Origin: Haemonchus contortus
Taxonomy: Eukaryota > Nematoda > Chromadorea > Rhabditida > Trichostrongylidae
Direction: 5' to 3'
Length of the DNA: 64,000 nt
Assembly: GCA_000469685.2 (NCBI GenBank)
Contig: LS997563.1
Location: forward strand, 14,158,440 to 14,222,439
Shown piece by piece: positions 54,555 to 64,000 of this stretch (position 1 is the stretch's first letter; each line of letters begins with the position of its first letter). The notes beneath the pieces were generated by a model that ran no database searches, was not told the origin of the DNA, and saw nothing but the letters and a program-made list of their open reading frames with translations. The position numbers were made by a program, and so were the translations under genes.

Positions 54555-54557
<3 letters not shown>
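53909..54557. repeat. Tandem pair of 325 bp units ending in mariner terminal repeats
   Basis: 53909-54232 and 54233-54557 share TATATAGAGGCAGGTAAAAT, ATGACTGTGCCACCTTCCA and the final CCGCAATAATTATGCATCAA. The last 200 bp of each unit is the inverted counterpart of the left end of the mariner at 53334 (for example TCTAGAAAAAACCCGAACTC). The duplication therefore carried one mariner end plus flank. The second unit runs directly into the TAA microsatellite. Confidence 0.8.
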
Positions 54558-54606
<49 letters not shown>

Positions 54607-54607
54607 T

Positions 54608-54667
<60 letters not shown>

Positions 54668-54668
54668 G
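54556..54668. repeat. TAA trinucleotide microsatellite
   Basis: About 37 TAA units with a few single-base changes. It starts at the TA of the mariner terminus. The poly-Asn frame across it is not a gene. Confidence 0.95.
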
Positions 54669-54694
54669 TAACGACAAAGTTTCCAATTCATGTA

Positions 54695-54812
54695 AACAAT
54701 ATGAGTTCACTGAGACAGTCAGAGAGCTCACCAGCCAACCAATTAAGGGAGTCAAACCCACAGGCCTGTGAGTGGGTGGGCGAGGAAGGTGAGAAGTAAG
54801 TACAATTGGACC
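54695..54812 (-). repeat. Dispersed repeat, inverted partner of 52349-52460
   Basis: Minus-strand text CTCACAGGCCTGTGGGTTTG followed by ACTCCCTTAATTGG resembles a Pol III B box (GGTTTGACTCC), so it might be a degenerate SINE body. No A box was seen. Confidence 0.4.
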
Positions 54813-54829
54813 CAAATACCAACTCCCCC

Positions 54830-55150
54830 CCCCCGATTATTCTGTTATAGACTTGTTTTCGCTGGGATGAATCCCTCGTAAGCGTTGTGGCCTATTTCTT
54901 GGTTTTGACACAAGCTATGAAGAGCAACACTCTTTACATTTCAAAAAGGGAAGGCATTAAGAGTTTTCTACACCCGTTTTTCGGATGCTTGTCTTTTTCC
55001 CGATGTTCTTATCCTTTTCGTTGCTCCGTGCACTTCACTTTAACAAAAAGAGCACATTAAATAGTTACAAGTTCGTGTACTAAAGCAATGAAGGCGTTCG
55101 TTGCTAATGTTACTGTTTCGGGATGTTTAACCAACATGTTTGCTAATGCT
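54830..55150. other. Intervening DNA without recognised feature
   Basis: Starts with a C-homopolymer near 54828. Further exons of the minus-strand gene at 55154-55331 would be expected here but were not identified. Confidence 0.35.
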
Positions 55151-55153
55151 TAC

Positions 55154-55331
55154 CGAAATCTACGATTTTGCGAGCTAGGGCTTCGCAGTTTTCTTTTCCT
55201 AACACGTTTGGCAATGGTTGTGCGTAAAGCTTGCTTATTTCTTGTGCAGGTATTGTAGTAGATACGATCATCGTTCTTCCATCCAAACCTTCTTTCTCTT
55301 TGACGAGTTCCTCTATATCGTCTCGGTCGCT
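55154..55331 (-). CDS. Well-defined internal host exon, function unknown
   Basis: A 178 bp minus-strand exon is bounded by a TTAAGGCAG acceptor and a TTTCG|GTAAGC donor. It reads SDRDDIEELVKEKEGLDGRT, then MIVSTTIPAQEISKLYAQPL and PNVLGKENCEALARKIVDF. Charged helices and strand-like stretches are protein-like, the frame is fully open, and both borders are strong. It ends in phase 1. I do not recognise the family. Neighbouring exons were not found; a tRNA-like element and LINE debris lie upstream, and repeats lie downstream. Confidence 0.5.
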
Positions 55332-55387
55332 CTGCCTTAACAAATTGTGTTCTTTTATAATGTTATTGATGTGATAGCATCAAAGCA

Positions 55388-55462
55388 GGGACAGCCGAGC
55401 GGTTATTAGTGAATCCTTATTCGTTACTCGTATAGAGCGCGATTTCGAACCCAACAGAGGCA
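55388..55462 (+). mobile_element. t-RNA-like SINE head
   Basis: ACAGCCGAGCGGTTATTAGT (A-box-like, 55391-55410) and GATTTCGAACCCA (B-box-like, 55441-55453) are spaced as in a tRNA. Arms do not fold into a full cloverleaf. It probably heads a short SINE; a body continues into CAAAAACCATGCC. Confidence 0.45.
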
Positions 55463-55539
55463 AAAACCATGCCTCGCTAAAAATTGCAAAAACGCTGTCT
55501 GTGTCAACGTCAGAATATGTCCGGCGTCTCACTAGGAGC

Positions 55540-58010
55540 TAGATATAAAACAAGGATGTCACTCTGAGAAATCGCGCACGACCCTGCCCGAGTCGTGTGC
55601 ACATTATGCGAGGACTACCGAAAAATGAACTACCTCGGCAGAAGTACCTAGTTCGAACTGAGACTCTGAAAGCGGTGTCGCCTCAAGAAAAGCCCCGAAA
55701 GGTTGGTGATCCGAGAAGAAACAAGTGTATGCGAGTCCTGGACGTTCAGACGCTGAAAAGGAGCAAAGACTAGGATATTCGTAGAGAGTGTAAGGCTTTA
55801 TTACAACGCAGAAGTCCCACTGCGACGTGGTGTGCCTATAGCAGTAGCGGTTCCCCGAAAAGGCTTTGTCTTCGCTCTTGTCGCAACAGGATCTGCGGTC
55901 GAGTCATGGCTTTGAAGACGCAAAAAATTGGTGTTAGCCAATAATGTCCGTGTGCGGACCACAAACGGGCTGCCCGCGTTCAATACAATCGTGTTCTCTG
56001 TGCGCTTGTCTTTAGATCACTGTAAGGAGACTATTTCATCGCAGGAGGTGATCCAACTAGGCACGCCTACAGCTGAAGAAGTACGGGAGGAAGGAAACAG
56101 AGTCTAGGAAGGAAAGAAGGTCAGTAGTAAGAAACGAAGTAGGAGTGAGGGACCGCAATCTGGTGATCCATTATCTGCAGCAAGTTCTTCGTTTAGGGAT
56201 ACGAGAAGCCTTACCTACAGGAGTAGCGGGAAGCATCAAGGTACTACCTGGTAAAGATCTAGTTCAAGACTACAGGTCTTTCATTGCAGAAATAGACATC
56301 GATCCTCTCAGTAATCAAGAACTAGAGCGTAACGGTGGATACAGTAGTGGATGCTGCACCGAGCCGAGAAGGAGGGGCTCGGGAAGATATTGGGATAAGG
56401 TTCCCCACATACCGAAGGGCTGACGCAGCAAGCCTGACGCAACACTTTGAAAGTCATTCTACTGATGGAAGGAAAGCGCAGTGAGAGATTCCAGGTGGCA
56501 AGAAATCGTGGTTGTGGGACGATGAAGGTCCAGCGAGCTGTGAAGCATAAACAGGCGAGCTCTAGAAGAGCGAACTGTTTGTAGAAGTTGCAAGTGGCTT
56601 CAGAAGGCTGTCGTAATAATGAAAGAATAATAAATGAACGTTTTGAATGAGAAGCTAGATGGTTGCGAAAGAGCGAATTTCGCTTTTCGCTTGACCAAAA
56701 GAAAGCACAGAGCTGCTCAACATATCAGAGTAGTGAGGGCTGCAATAGACAACAATTCTGACGAAGCCTAGTGCGGTCAGGCGTAGGTGGGAAGAATACA
56801 CCGAACGGCTCTCGAATATAGAATTCAAGTAGGACAGCTTTCAGATAGGGGCAAGGCTGGCCCCATCGCATCCTGGACGGGTAGATGGTGATGGTTTCGC
56901 CGAGCAGTAGGAAAGTTGATGGTTGAAAAGGCGCCGGATCGGATGAGGTACCAAACGAGGCAAGGAAGGCACAAGCATACGGAGAGAACGGAACCAGGTG
57001 GCTCATGCTATTCCTGAACGCTACGACAATTGAAAGAGGACTCTCAGTTGCCCTAAAGAACAGCACTATCGTCTCCTCTAATTAGCAAAAGCGAGATAAC
57101 GGTGTACTTTAATTACCACGAAATCAGAGAGAATCAGAATCAGAGAGAACGAAACAATCCTGAACACCTAATTTTGCTCATTAAGGGAACGTATTATACT
57201 ATAGGTCCAAGACTGTAATGCACATCCCTCGAGGCCAATCAAAAGGAATAGACTCTGCGGTGAGGTTTACTAACCGGTAAGGGTCAGCTCAAAGCTCGCT
57301 GCTCTCCCTTCTTCCAGGACGTCATCACAAAAGAACTTATGAATGGATCACTGACGACAACCTTCCAATCTGATGGCATCGCTTTCTATCAGAGATAAGA
57401 GAGAAGAACCCCAGGAAAAGCTGTAAAATGATAGAAGCATTGTCGGAAAATGGGATCTTGGTCCGAGGAGAGCATGGAAGCCGTCCTGGACGATCTTAGG
57501 AAGCCATCGAAATGGAACACCTTTTCCGCTACTTGGAGAATGAATTAGCCGCTGATGGCAGCGTGGATCAGGCCCAAAAGTCTTAATAAACACTGCCCAA
57601 GAACGAGCAAAGGGAGTGTATACCGAACAGCCATTTTGTCCTACGAGCAAGTGCTGGTTCGTGAGTAAATGTCATTTGATACAACCTCAAAACGCTGAGA
57701 AGAGAATACTAGGATGGGGCTGCTGTTGAACGCCGCTAGTCAGGATCGGACGCTAGGAGCTTCTGTCCAACTTAAGACATGGAAGCAGCGTTCACGATGG
57801 CGCGGACACATGCTGAGAACACCGACGAATCATCGAACAAAAGTGGCAATGGAGTTTGACGCTCATGGGAAGAAGAGCCCCATAGAAGAGGTGGCGGGAC
57901 GTGATCAAGGAAGAACTCCAGCAGCCCAGATAACTACTGAAGTTGAAGTAGAGACAAGTAAGTGGAGACAACGGGTCGTGTTCACCCTGGGGAGAAAGAG
58001 AATCAAAAAG
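55540..58010 (+). mobile_element. Degenerate LINE, 3' part recognisable
   Basis: The clearest part is the frame 57714-58289: QLKTWKQRSRWRGHMLRTPT, then NHRTKVAMEFDAHGKK and GRDQGRTPAAQ. This resembles the post-polymerase tail of LINEs (RxxWxGHxxR..., GKRxxGRPxxxW). Preceding sequence from about 55.6 kb has many short broken frames on the + strand; a block near 56135 (AAACGAAGTAGGAGTGAGGG) resembles the shared block at 46153 and 49571. No intact catalytic motif was found. The 5' boundary is a guess. Confidence 0.45.
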
Positions 58011-58289
58011 CACTCAGCAGCTTCTGTTGGCGCTGAACATTCACAATCATGCGCAAGAGCACTCGTATTACCTCCCTTTACAATATTGATCTTGCCGAGA
58101 ATACCCAAAATAATTAAAGCGGATCATCGCTGCAGTATATTGAATGGAGTGCAGGAAACATACACATCGACTTTGCAGGGCACGAATAGCACAAAAAGGT
58201 CATTTTTCCTTCCATTTGTCAGCTGCTTGAACATCCTTAAAGCCCTGAAAAGAAGCAAAATTAATGAGCAGGAAAAAAGGAAATCCTAA

Positions 58290-58915
58290 TCCGAACAGTT
58301 CTTAATTCTATCCGAATACATTAGAATCAAATTCGATGATAAAGGGTCGAAAGTCAAATAATCACATCCAAGCAATCGCACTAACTTCTGTGCACGTCTA
58401 AGATACTATTATAGTTTGGTGTGCACGCAGACAGTTGATGACCAACGTAAGGTGTCTTCTAATAAGGCTGTCCCACCCGTATTATGTAATAATTTCCGCA
58501 ATACCTAGTACAAAACATTTGCTTCAGACCAGAATTGTTTTGATTTTAATTTCTATTAAAAAAGGATTAGTCAAGAAAGTGCCTCAGGTGGCTACCCCAA
58601 CAACTTTTGGTTTCAGCCGACTCCTTTCATTGGGTTTTGGGCGGTCTAGCCTTGCACTGTTTATAAAACTGTTTCTGTTTTTGTTTATCAATACCTCAAT
58701 GTAAACTCACAATTTCCCTCTCGTTCTTATAACATTCTTCATGATAACTTTCTCATTTTACACCTATCAGGCAAGGAGTAAAACGCTTTTATTGGCTTGT
58801 GAGGCCACTTATCCCTGAAGCTGTGAATCGAACCTTAATGTAAGGAAAATCCAGCCACAATTTGCTTGTTATCATATGGAGAAGGTTCATTGAGGGGGTT
58901 CTTAAGGAGCGCCCA
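58290..58915. other. Intervening DNA without recognised feature
   Basis: AT-rich. A frame at 58435-58704 ends in a hydrophobic, F- and L-rich tail that looks like chance. No splice signals were assigned. Confidence 0.35.
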
Positions 58916-58919
58916 AGAA

Positions 58920-59147
58920 CTAAGTTCGAAAAGCACGAGACTTGACCCGTAGAACTGTAGAGTCACAGACAAGGAGTCCGTCCTTGGAATAGACTAGGCA
59001 CACACGAATATTTCTTGTTGGGTAATTTTCGTAGACTTTGATGGGAACGCATGAAGATTGGTTTTGTTCCTCAAGTTTCCAAAGTTGTCTTCGTATTTTG
59101 ACTCTTCGATGAATTTCTCTACGAAAGCATAACGTGTAGAGAACCAC
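58920..59147 (-). CDS. Unrecognised 75-codon minus-strand frame
   Basis: Reads REIHRRVKIRRQLWKLEEQN, then VPIKVYENYPTRNIRVCLV and SKDGLLVCDSTVLRVKS, and ends in TAG. An overlapping frame on the same strand is also coherent (FVEKFIEESKYEDNFGNLRN, ending FVCA), so the true frame is uncertain. It lies about 275 bp downstream of the minus-strand gene ending at 59422. It may be another gene's exon; family unknown. Confidence 0.3.
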   Translation of the reverse strand: MVLYTLCFRREIHRRVKIRRQLWKLEEQNQSSCVPIKVYENYPTRNIRVCLVYSKDGLLVCDSTVLRVKSRAFRT

Positions 59148-59421
59148 TAATTTTCATAGTGGCCTTCGCTTTTTCAGGTCCTGGTTCTATCATATATCAA
59201 CCAAACACATCCTTTTTCAGGTTTTCAGGTTCTATCATATATCACCCAAACACACCCAAACATTTACCCAAACATTCACACCTACACACACGGGGGTTTG
59301 TGTCAAGTTAGAATATAAATGCTGCAGACAGCGTTGACATTAGTAAGTGCGAATGAATAATTGAAAATAATGAACCATTTCTTCTCCGCTAGCCATTTCT
59401 TGGTAGGGTGAGGTGAGACCA

Positions 59422-59921
59422 TTAGATTTTGCTGTGGGACGTAAATGCACTGGGAGAGAATAAGTCCAAAGCTTCAAGTCTCTCTTGAAATGCATAGCTA
59501 AGCTTAGTTTTCGATGTGGATTCGACTTCACATTCCTTGGAAATGATACAAATGCCGTTCAAATGTTACGCTCAAACTCCAGATGAATACTTACGACGTC
59601 TGACTGGCCTTCTTGGGGTTTTTTGTTGGTTGAACATTCTCGAGCTTTTCGACCGCTTCCCTTGCTGCCATCGGCGGAGTGGCATTCGCTGTGTTTTCAT
59701 ACAGAATGAGTCTGAACCGTAAACAGCCGTTCTCCATCAATATGATGGATTCACGGGTTCTGTTGACATACTGCAAAAACATTCATTTCGAGCATAATGA
59801 CAGTTGACCGAGCTCAGTTCGAGGCACATATTTTCGGTGAAATACCGACCTCCTGTCTGACTTTCCAGAATCATAAGCTGTTTTTTATCATGCAAGATAC
59901 GGTATATGAAATTGGAACTTC
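59422..59921 (-). CDS. Host gene, last exons, function unknown
   Basis: The exon at 59770-59595 (176 bp) follows a TGTTTTTGCAG acceptor and reads YVNRTRESIILMENGCLRFR, LILYENTANATPPMAAREAV, EKLENVQPTKNPKKASQT, ending in a TC|GTAAGT donor. The last exon (59497-59422) after AAGCTTAG completes the Ser codon and reads YAFQERLEALDLFSPSAFTS, HSKI, stop. Both junctions keep frame and the splice sites are strong. An upstream exon (59921 to about 59809) reads SSNFIYRILHDKKQLMILES, then GGRYFTENMCLELSS. Its donor (TCG|GTCAAC) is weak and the implied intron only 38 nt, so that junction is tentative. The family is not recognised. A long TATG microsatellite lies upstream and could be in an intron. Confidence 0.55.
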
Positions 59922-60145
59922 CTAATTCTCGGTTGAAATTATGTCTCTACATCGGTCCGACAGTGTTGAAGGTGAATTACAGCGCTCCCCCTTTTATTAT
60001 ACAATCAATCGACTAATATTATGGTGTGCAACGTTTCACATGTTTTCCTGCATCATAGTGATTATGTGGATTCAGATCGTACTTCAGATTCTGAACAGCC
60101 TATCGCAAACATTTTTCAAGTGAATATTGCTATATTTACATACAC

Positions 60146-61018
60146 ATGTATGTATGTATGTATGTATGTATGTATGTATGTATGTATGTATGTATGTATG
60201 TATGTATGTATGTATGTATGTATGTATGTATGTATGTATGTATGTATGTATGTATGTATGTATGTATGTATGTATGTATGTATGTATGCATGCATGTATG
60301 TATGTATGTATGTATGTATTTATGTATGTATGTATGTATGTATGTATGTATGTATGTATGTATGTATGTATGTATGTATGTATGTATGTATGTATGTATG
60401 TATGTATGTATGTATGTATGTATGTATGTATGTATGTATGTATGTATGTATGTATGTATGTATGTATGTATGTATGTATGTATGTATGTATGTATGTATG
60501 TATGTATGTATGTATGTATGTATGTATGTATGTATGTATGTATGTATGTATGTATGTATGTATGTATGTATGTATGTATGTATGTATGTATGTATGTATG
60601 TATGTATGTATGTATGTATGTATGTATGTATGTATGTATGTATGTATGTATGTATGTATGTATGTATGTATGTATGTATGTATGTATGTATGTATGTATG
60701 TATGTATGTATGTATGTATGTATGTATGTATGTATGTATGTATGTATGTATGTATGTATGTATGTATGTATGTATGTATGTATGTATGTATGTATGTATG
60801 TATGTATGTATGTATGTATGTATGTATGTATGTATGTATGTATGTATGTATGTATGTATGTATGTATGTATGTATGTATGTATGTATGTATGTATGTATG
60901 TATGTATGTATGTATGTATGTATGTATGTATGTATGTATGTATGTATGTATGTATGTATGTATGTATGTATGTATGTATGTATGTATCTATGTATGTATG
61001 TATGTATGTATGTATATA
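60146..61018. repeat. TATG/CATA tetranucleotide microsatellite, about 870 bp
   Basis: About 218 units of TATG with only a few interruptions (CATGCATG near 60288, TATT near 60317, TATC near 60986, TATA near 61012). It is open in several frames on both strands (MYVC and YIHT repeats), a trivial result of a 4 bp unit without stops. Assembly length may be wrong for a tract this pure. Confidence 0.98.
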
Positions 61019-61019
61019 T

Positions 61020-61635
61020 GGGATGGATGCGGTGGTCTCTTTGCAAACCCACATGACACTGAGCTTATTCCTCTTAGATGGAACTCAGGCTTTTACGCTA
61101 TACTAACAAGTTCGGTGCATTCGAGTCTCTGATGCCTGCTACGTAAATAACCCATTTTTCGCTGCTAGTGTCCAGATTGTCGAGCTATGCAGATGTTTGT
61201 CAAAATGTTAAGCGTTTCAAACAGCCATCCCTCCTCGATCTAAGTTGGTGGGCTCTCTGGTCATGTGGTAGCCAGCACTACATTTTCATGGCATGGTGTT
61301 GAAGATGGCTTACTATTGCGTAATAATGACAATGAAGTACATAGTTTTCCAGGACAAACTCTCGAGAACCCTTTGACCTAAATTTAGAAAGCGCTTCCGA
61401 TCACTTTGGTTGGTAGACCACATCTTGATTTGTCGTGCGTGAGTGAAAGTCGACCTTTCCAAACTTGCGAAATATGTAGAACTTTGTTGTGTTGTAAGAG
61501 AATGTTGAAGGACACAGCGCATCACACGCCTTCTCCTCTCATCACTAGCAATGGTATGTTTGTTGAATTCATAAAGCAAAAGCTTCGAGTCTGCCTGGTG
61601 CCGAGAACGATTTCTCAAGCCATGCTAGCAGCGGA
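61020..61635. other. Intervening DNA with one unassigned minus-strand frame
   Basis: A frame from 61618 to 61313 reads LLLYEFNKHTIASDERRRRV, then SSTYFASLERSTFTHARQIK. No family or splice support. It may be an upstream exon of the 59.4 kb gene or an old transposon; I cannot tell. Confidence 0.3.
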
Positions 61636-62038
61636 ATGCTGAGACAAACTGCTATAATGAGACCTTTGCCCTCCCCTACATATGCCATGGACAGAAAGAT
61701 CGTGGATGTTTTCCAAAAATCCGCGTCACGAACAGTTCAGTGCCGGAGAGCTCTTGACAACCCAGTATCAGTGAAATATCTTGCAAAAATTAGTAGCGTT
61801 CAATCACAAGATTTGACATCTTTTAATTATCCTTCAATGCCAATTTTCGAGAGAGTGGTAGGAACGATGCAATATAATTGAACACCAGGAAACCAAAAGT
61901 GATCAAAGACTGGATGGCATTGTTGACACGGCTGGCAGAGAAACACGAAATTTAATAGAGAAAAACGTGGGCGAGGGAATCGCTTCCGATCAGAGGCATA
62001 GGGAAAGAACCTCTGCTGCTCAGCCACTGACCAGTTAA
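61636..62038 (+). CDS. Candidate two-exon gene, unrecognised
   Basis: Exon 1 could start at 61636 or at the ATG at 61690 and reads MDRKIVDVFQKSASRTVQCR, then RALDNPVS before a GTGAAA donor in phase 0. After about 92 nt ending GGTAG, exon 2 reads ERCNIIEHQETKSDQRLDGI, then VDTAGRETRNLIEKNVGEGI and ASDQRHRERTSAAQPLTS, stop at about 62036-62038. Reading is coherent, but the donor is only fair and no family is known. Confidence 0.3.
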
Positions 62039-62459
62039 TCTGAGCTAACAATGATCAAGCCCAACGAAGTGGTTAGGAAGAGAGTGTAGGATAGGTGATT
62101 CGTGCTGCTTTCATTTGCATGCTATCAAGGCGAGCATAAACGAGTACAAGTAGTAAATGAACTTTCGCGTCTGTTTCTGAGCAGTCAACAAAAAAATAGA
62201 AAATCGAAAAAAATTTGTAAGCTGTTCTTCTGCCATTTCGATGATGCACCATTTCGATGATGCAGAAGAGGTATGCGCGAGAAATGGATAAAACTCCAGC
62301 CTAACCCTTTTCGACTGTCAGCAAGACAGAGACTGAGCAAGGCGTTAACATTATGTATGGGAAATCTTCATTATGAATCTGATTTTTGCTTCTCTGGTAA
62401 ACTTCCAAAAAGGACTGTGCTACTATGAATTACTAAAAAAATTTGTTTCAAAAACCTAC

Positions 62460-62743
62460 CATTTCTAAGCTGCATGACCCGTTCTCAACAGCGGACCGCT
62501 TCTGTCGTCGTGGTGGTTGGTTGTCAGGGTCTCCAAGATGTAATGCGAAGTACATTACTCTGTCCAAAACATGAACCAATCAAACAGTAAAAAGATTTTA
62601 GGCAACCAAAAAAAATTACCTGGCAAATACTCCTCATTGGTGTCCGTTGATGCCGACAAGACCTTATTCAAAATAAGGAGCGCAGTTAATCCCAGTACAG
62701 CTACCGAAAGGAGCACCAGAACTACTGTCTTAGCAAACCCCAT
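62460..62743 (-). CDS. Small precursor protein with hydrophobic N-terminus and RRQKR site
   Basis: Exon 1 (62743-62620) reads MGFAKTVVLVLLSVAVLGLT, then ALLILNKVLSASTDTNEEYL, ending in a CCAG|GTAATT donor. The hydrophobic stretch suits a signal peptide or signal anchor. An acceptor near 62558 opens exon 2 (62557-62460): MYFALHLGDPDNQPPRRQKR, then SAVENGSCSLEM, followed by GTAGGT (donor) or a read-through stop three codons later. RRQKR is a typical furin-type cleavage site, so a short mature peptide starting SAVENGSC is possible. The acceptor (GGACAGAG) is not ideal: using the CAG two bases earlier gives an immediate stop. Without splicing the frame reads through to TAA at 62555-62557. Paralogue of the exon at 1-69. 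Confidence 0.4.
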
Positions 62744-63545
62744 TTCTTCTGAAACAATAGCTGATGTTCAGCTGCGCTGTTGAAGACGCAGTTCACGATA
62801 AAAATGGTTTCTGAGTTCTTCCCCTAGAAAACAGTGGCCACCAAGTGTCAAGAAGGTCGCTGTCGAGTCCCAAGACTCAACAGCTAGGGCATAGTAGGAG
62901 CCAGCCCAGTTACCGCCTGGACTTCCCGCGCCTCGATCGATGTCACGTCAGACGAGTGACGAAGCGATACAGATCGCAATATTCATTCTAGGACCCACAA
63001 ACAATCAACTGATCGCCGGGTGATGGACGATGTTTTTCTCCCATCATTTATTCTCTGTTATTCTTTTTGCTGCTGTGATCCTTTATTTAATTTTCTACCC
63101 TATGAGGCTGAAAAATGTGGGCTACTTTTGTTGTTACTAGGGTTTTATGTTAAACCATGCTTATGGGAGAATAAATTTTTGCTTACTGTAGTCAGCTATT
63201 CGCACCAGGATTCACACGTACGCAATGAGACACATTGTATAGCTGATCTTGACGCCCCATTCCTTCTTCATTTTTCTTTACTCGTTCTCGTCCAGCCCCT
63301 TTATTAACGATTTCTCGAGACCTTTTTCACATTGGAAACACCGATTCACGCAGTTTCTTCGCCTTCATCGCGTTACTTTCCACCCTATCTTCCATTTTTT
63401 CCGCCATACTCTGCATTACCCAAAACTATCGTGTGCCTTTGAACGCCTTACACTGCCAATCGAGTAATGGAGTGCATGAGAGTCTGTGACTCCGTGGCAC
63501 ATAAGTCCACCAAAGCACGCCCTACAGTAGGGGATAATTTGTACA
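62744..63545. repeat. 5' flank of the small precursor gene, direct copy of 70-850
   Basis: It aligns with the 5' flank at the window start, including TTCTGAAACAA, GCAGTTCACGATAAAAATGG, the T-rich tract near 63040-63100 and CGTACGCAATGAGACACATT near 63218. It also contains copy 3 of the AAGGCACAG repeat (62789-62980, here AGACGCAGTTCACG). It is the likely promoter region of the minus-strand gene; no TATA-like box was pinned down. Confidence 0.6.
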
Positions 63546-64000
63546 ATACCCACCCTAGTTATCGAAAAAAGGCGAAAAAACGCGGCTCCGCGTCTTTTTC
63601 GTTTTTTCTATATAACTTGGTTAGTTTTTCCTTTTTCTGACATATAGTTTTACATAGTTAAACTGAGCTCGACGAGCTCTATACAATGGTGTACTGCAAA
63701 ACTGAAAAAGTCGAAGTTTGAAGTCTTCAACCCATCAAAGTTCCTGGAGGCACGCCATTAGCAGCGACGCTCGCTATGATTATAACGAGAAGGCATTCTC
63801 TCCTACTGAAAGTAATCAGGCGTCCATTGTATTGAAAACTGTACAAAAAGCATACCTTTCCATTTTTCATGTTTTACTGATCACTTTGATACCTATTTGT
63901 TTGGAAACGGACAATTTTGGTTATGCACCAATCTTAAGCGGGAGCGGCTTTTCAAAGTGAAAAATAGCAACTCTGAGCTAATCCCTAATGTAAGTAAATG
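63546..64000. other. A-rich hairpin and trailing DNA
   Basis: Near 63563-63608 GAAAAAACGCGG and CGCGTCTTTTTCG can pair into an imperfect hairpin. Beyond it, an 80-codon frame (63718-63960) has no recognised motif. The window ends without a further feature. Confidence 0.4.

Noticed and set aside
54544..54815. Poly-Asn and poly-Leu frames
   Set aside because: They are translations of the TAA microsatellite.
60021..61132. Frames of 240-360 codons on both strands over the TATG tract (MYVC and YIHT repeats)
   Set aside because: A 4 bp unit without stop codons is open in every frame; there is no non-repeat coding sequence.

Overview
The window looks like a repeat-rich, gene-poor stretch of a clade V (strongylid, hookworm-like) nematode chromosome. 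The grounds are: no compact bacterial-style genes; short exons that can be joined across 40-100 nt introns with GT..CAG/TAG borders; and a mix of RTE-, CR1- and Penelope-like retroelements, Tc1/mariner transposons, MITEs and tRNA-derived SINEs. The species assignment is inference; no marker gene is present.

Host genes. The best supported is a minus-strand gene at 17946-22599 whose four exons join in frame into most of a von Willebrand factor A-like domain. It has one roughly 4 kb intron full of repeats and one apparent GC-AG intron. A second minus-strand gene ends at 59422-59921 (two firm exons, one tentative; family not recognised). A Thr-rich mucin-like exon (51214-52198, minus) is built from a 105-108 bp coding minisatellite. 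Paralogous minus-strand first exons encoding a hydrophobic N-terminus lie at the two ends of the window (1-69 and 62620-62743) with about 800 bp of shared upstream sequence, so the window starts and ends inside copies of one duplicated unit. The copy at 62.5 kb may encode a small precursor with a dibasic RRQKR site. Further candidate exons lie at 1087-1507, 2254-2481, 55154-55331, 42250-42396 and 61636-62038.

Mobile elements from left to right: RTE pseudogene (2.5-5.4 kb); CR1-type remnant (6.0-7.7 kb); tRNA-derived SINE (9.3 kb); 2 kb fold-back with arms of about 600 bp (10.06-12.03 kb); mariner relics (13.3-14.1 and 15.1-15.5 kb); inside the vWA gene's long intron, CR1 and RTE scraps and an imperfect hairpin; a perfect 51 bp palindrome (22.93 kb); a nested Tc1/mariner/MITE cluster (23.9-30.9 kb); a CR1 element whose surviving RT region has only two in-frame stops, with a SINE in its 3' region (30.9-33.6 kb); another Tc1/mariner family (33.6-34.6 and 40.6-42.0 kb); an almost full-length RTE pseudogene (35.1-38.1 kb); a Penelope-like relic (43.5-44.4 kb); an internally deleted mariner (44.5-45.4 kb); LINE fragments and a second CR1-type element (45.9-50.1 kb); mariner MITEs with a tandem duplication running into a TAA microsatellite (53.3-54.7 kb); a degenerate LINE (55.5-58.0 kb); and an approximately 870 bp TATG microsatellite (60.1-61.0 kb).

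No CRISPR array, operon, rRNA, complete canonical tRNA gene or obvious novel defence system was seen. Almost every recognisable transposase or polymerase frame is broken, so the region reads as a decayed transposon graveyard with a few host exons threaded through it.
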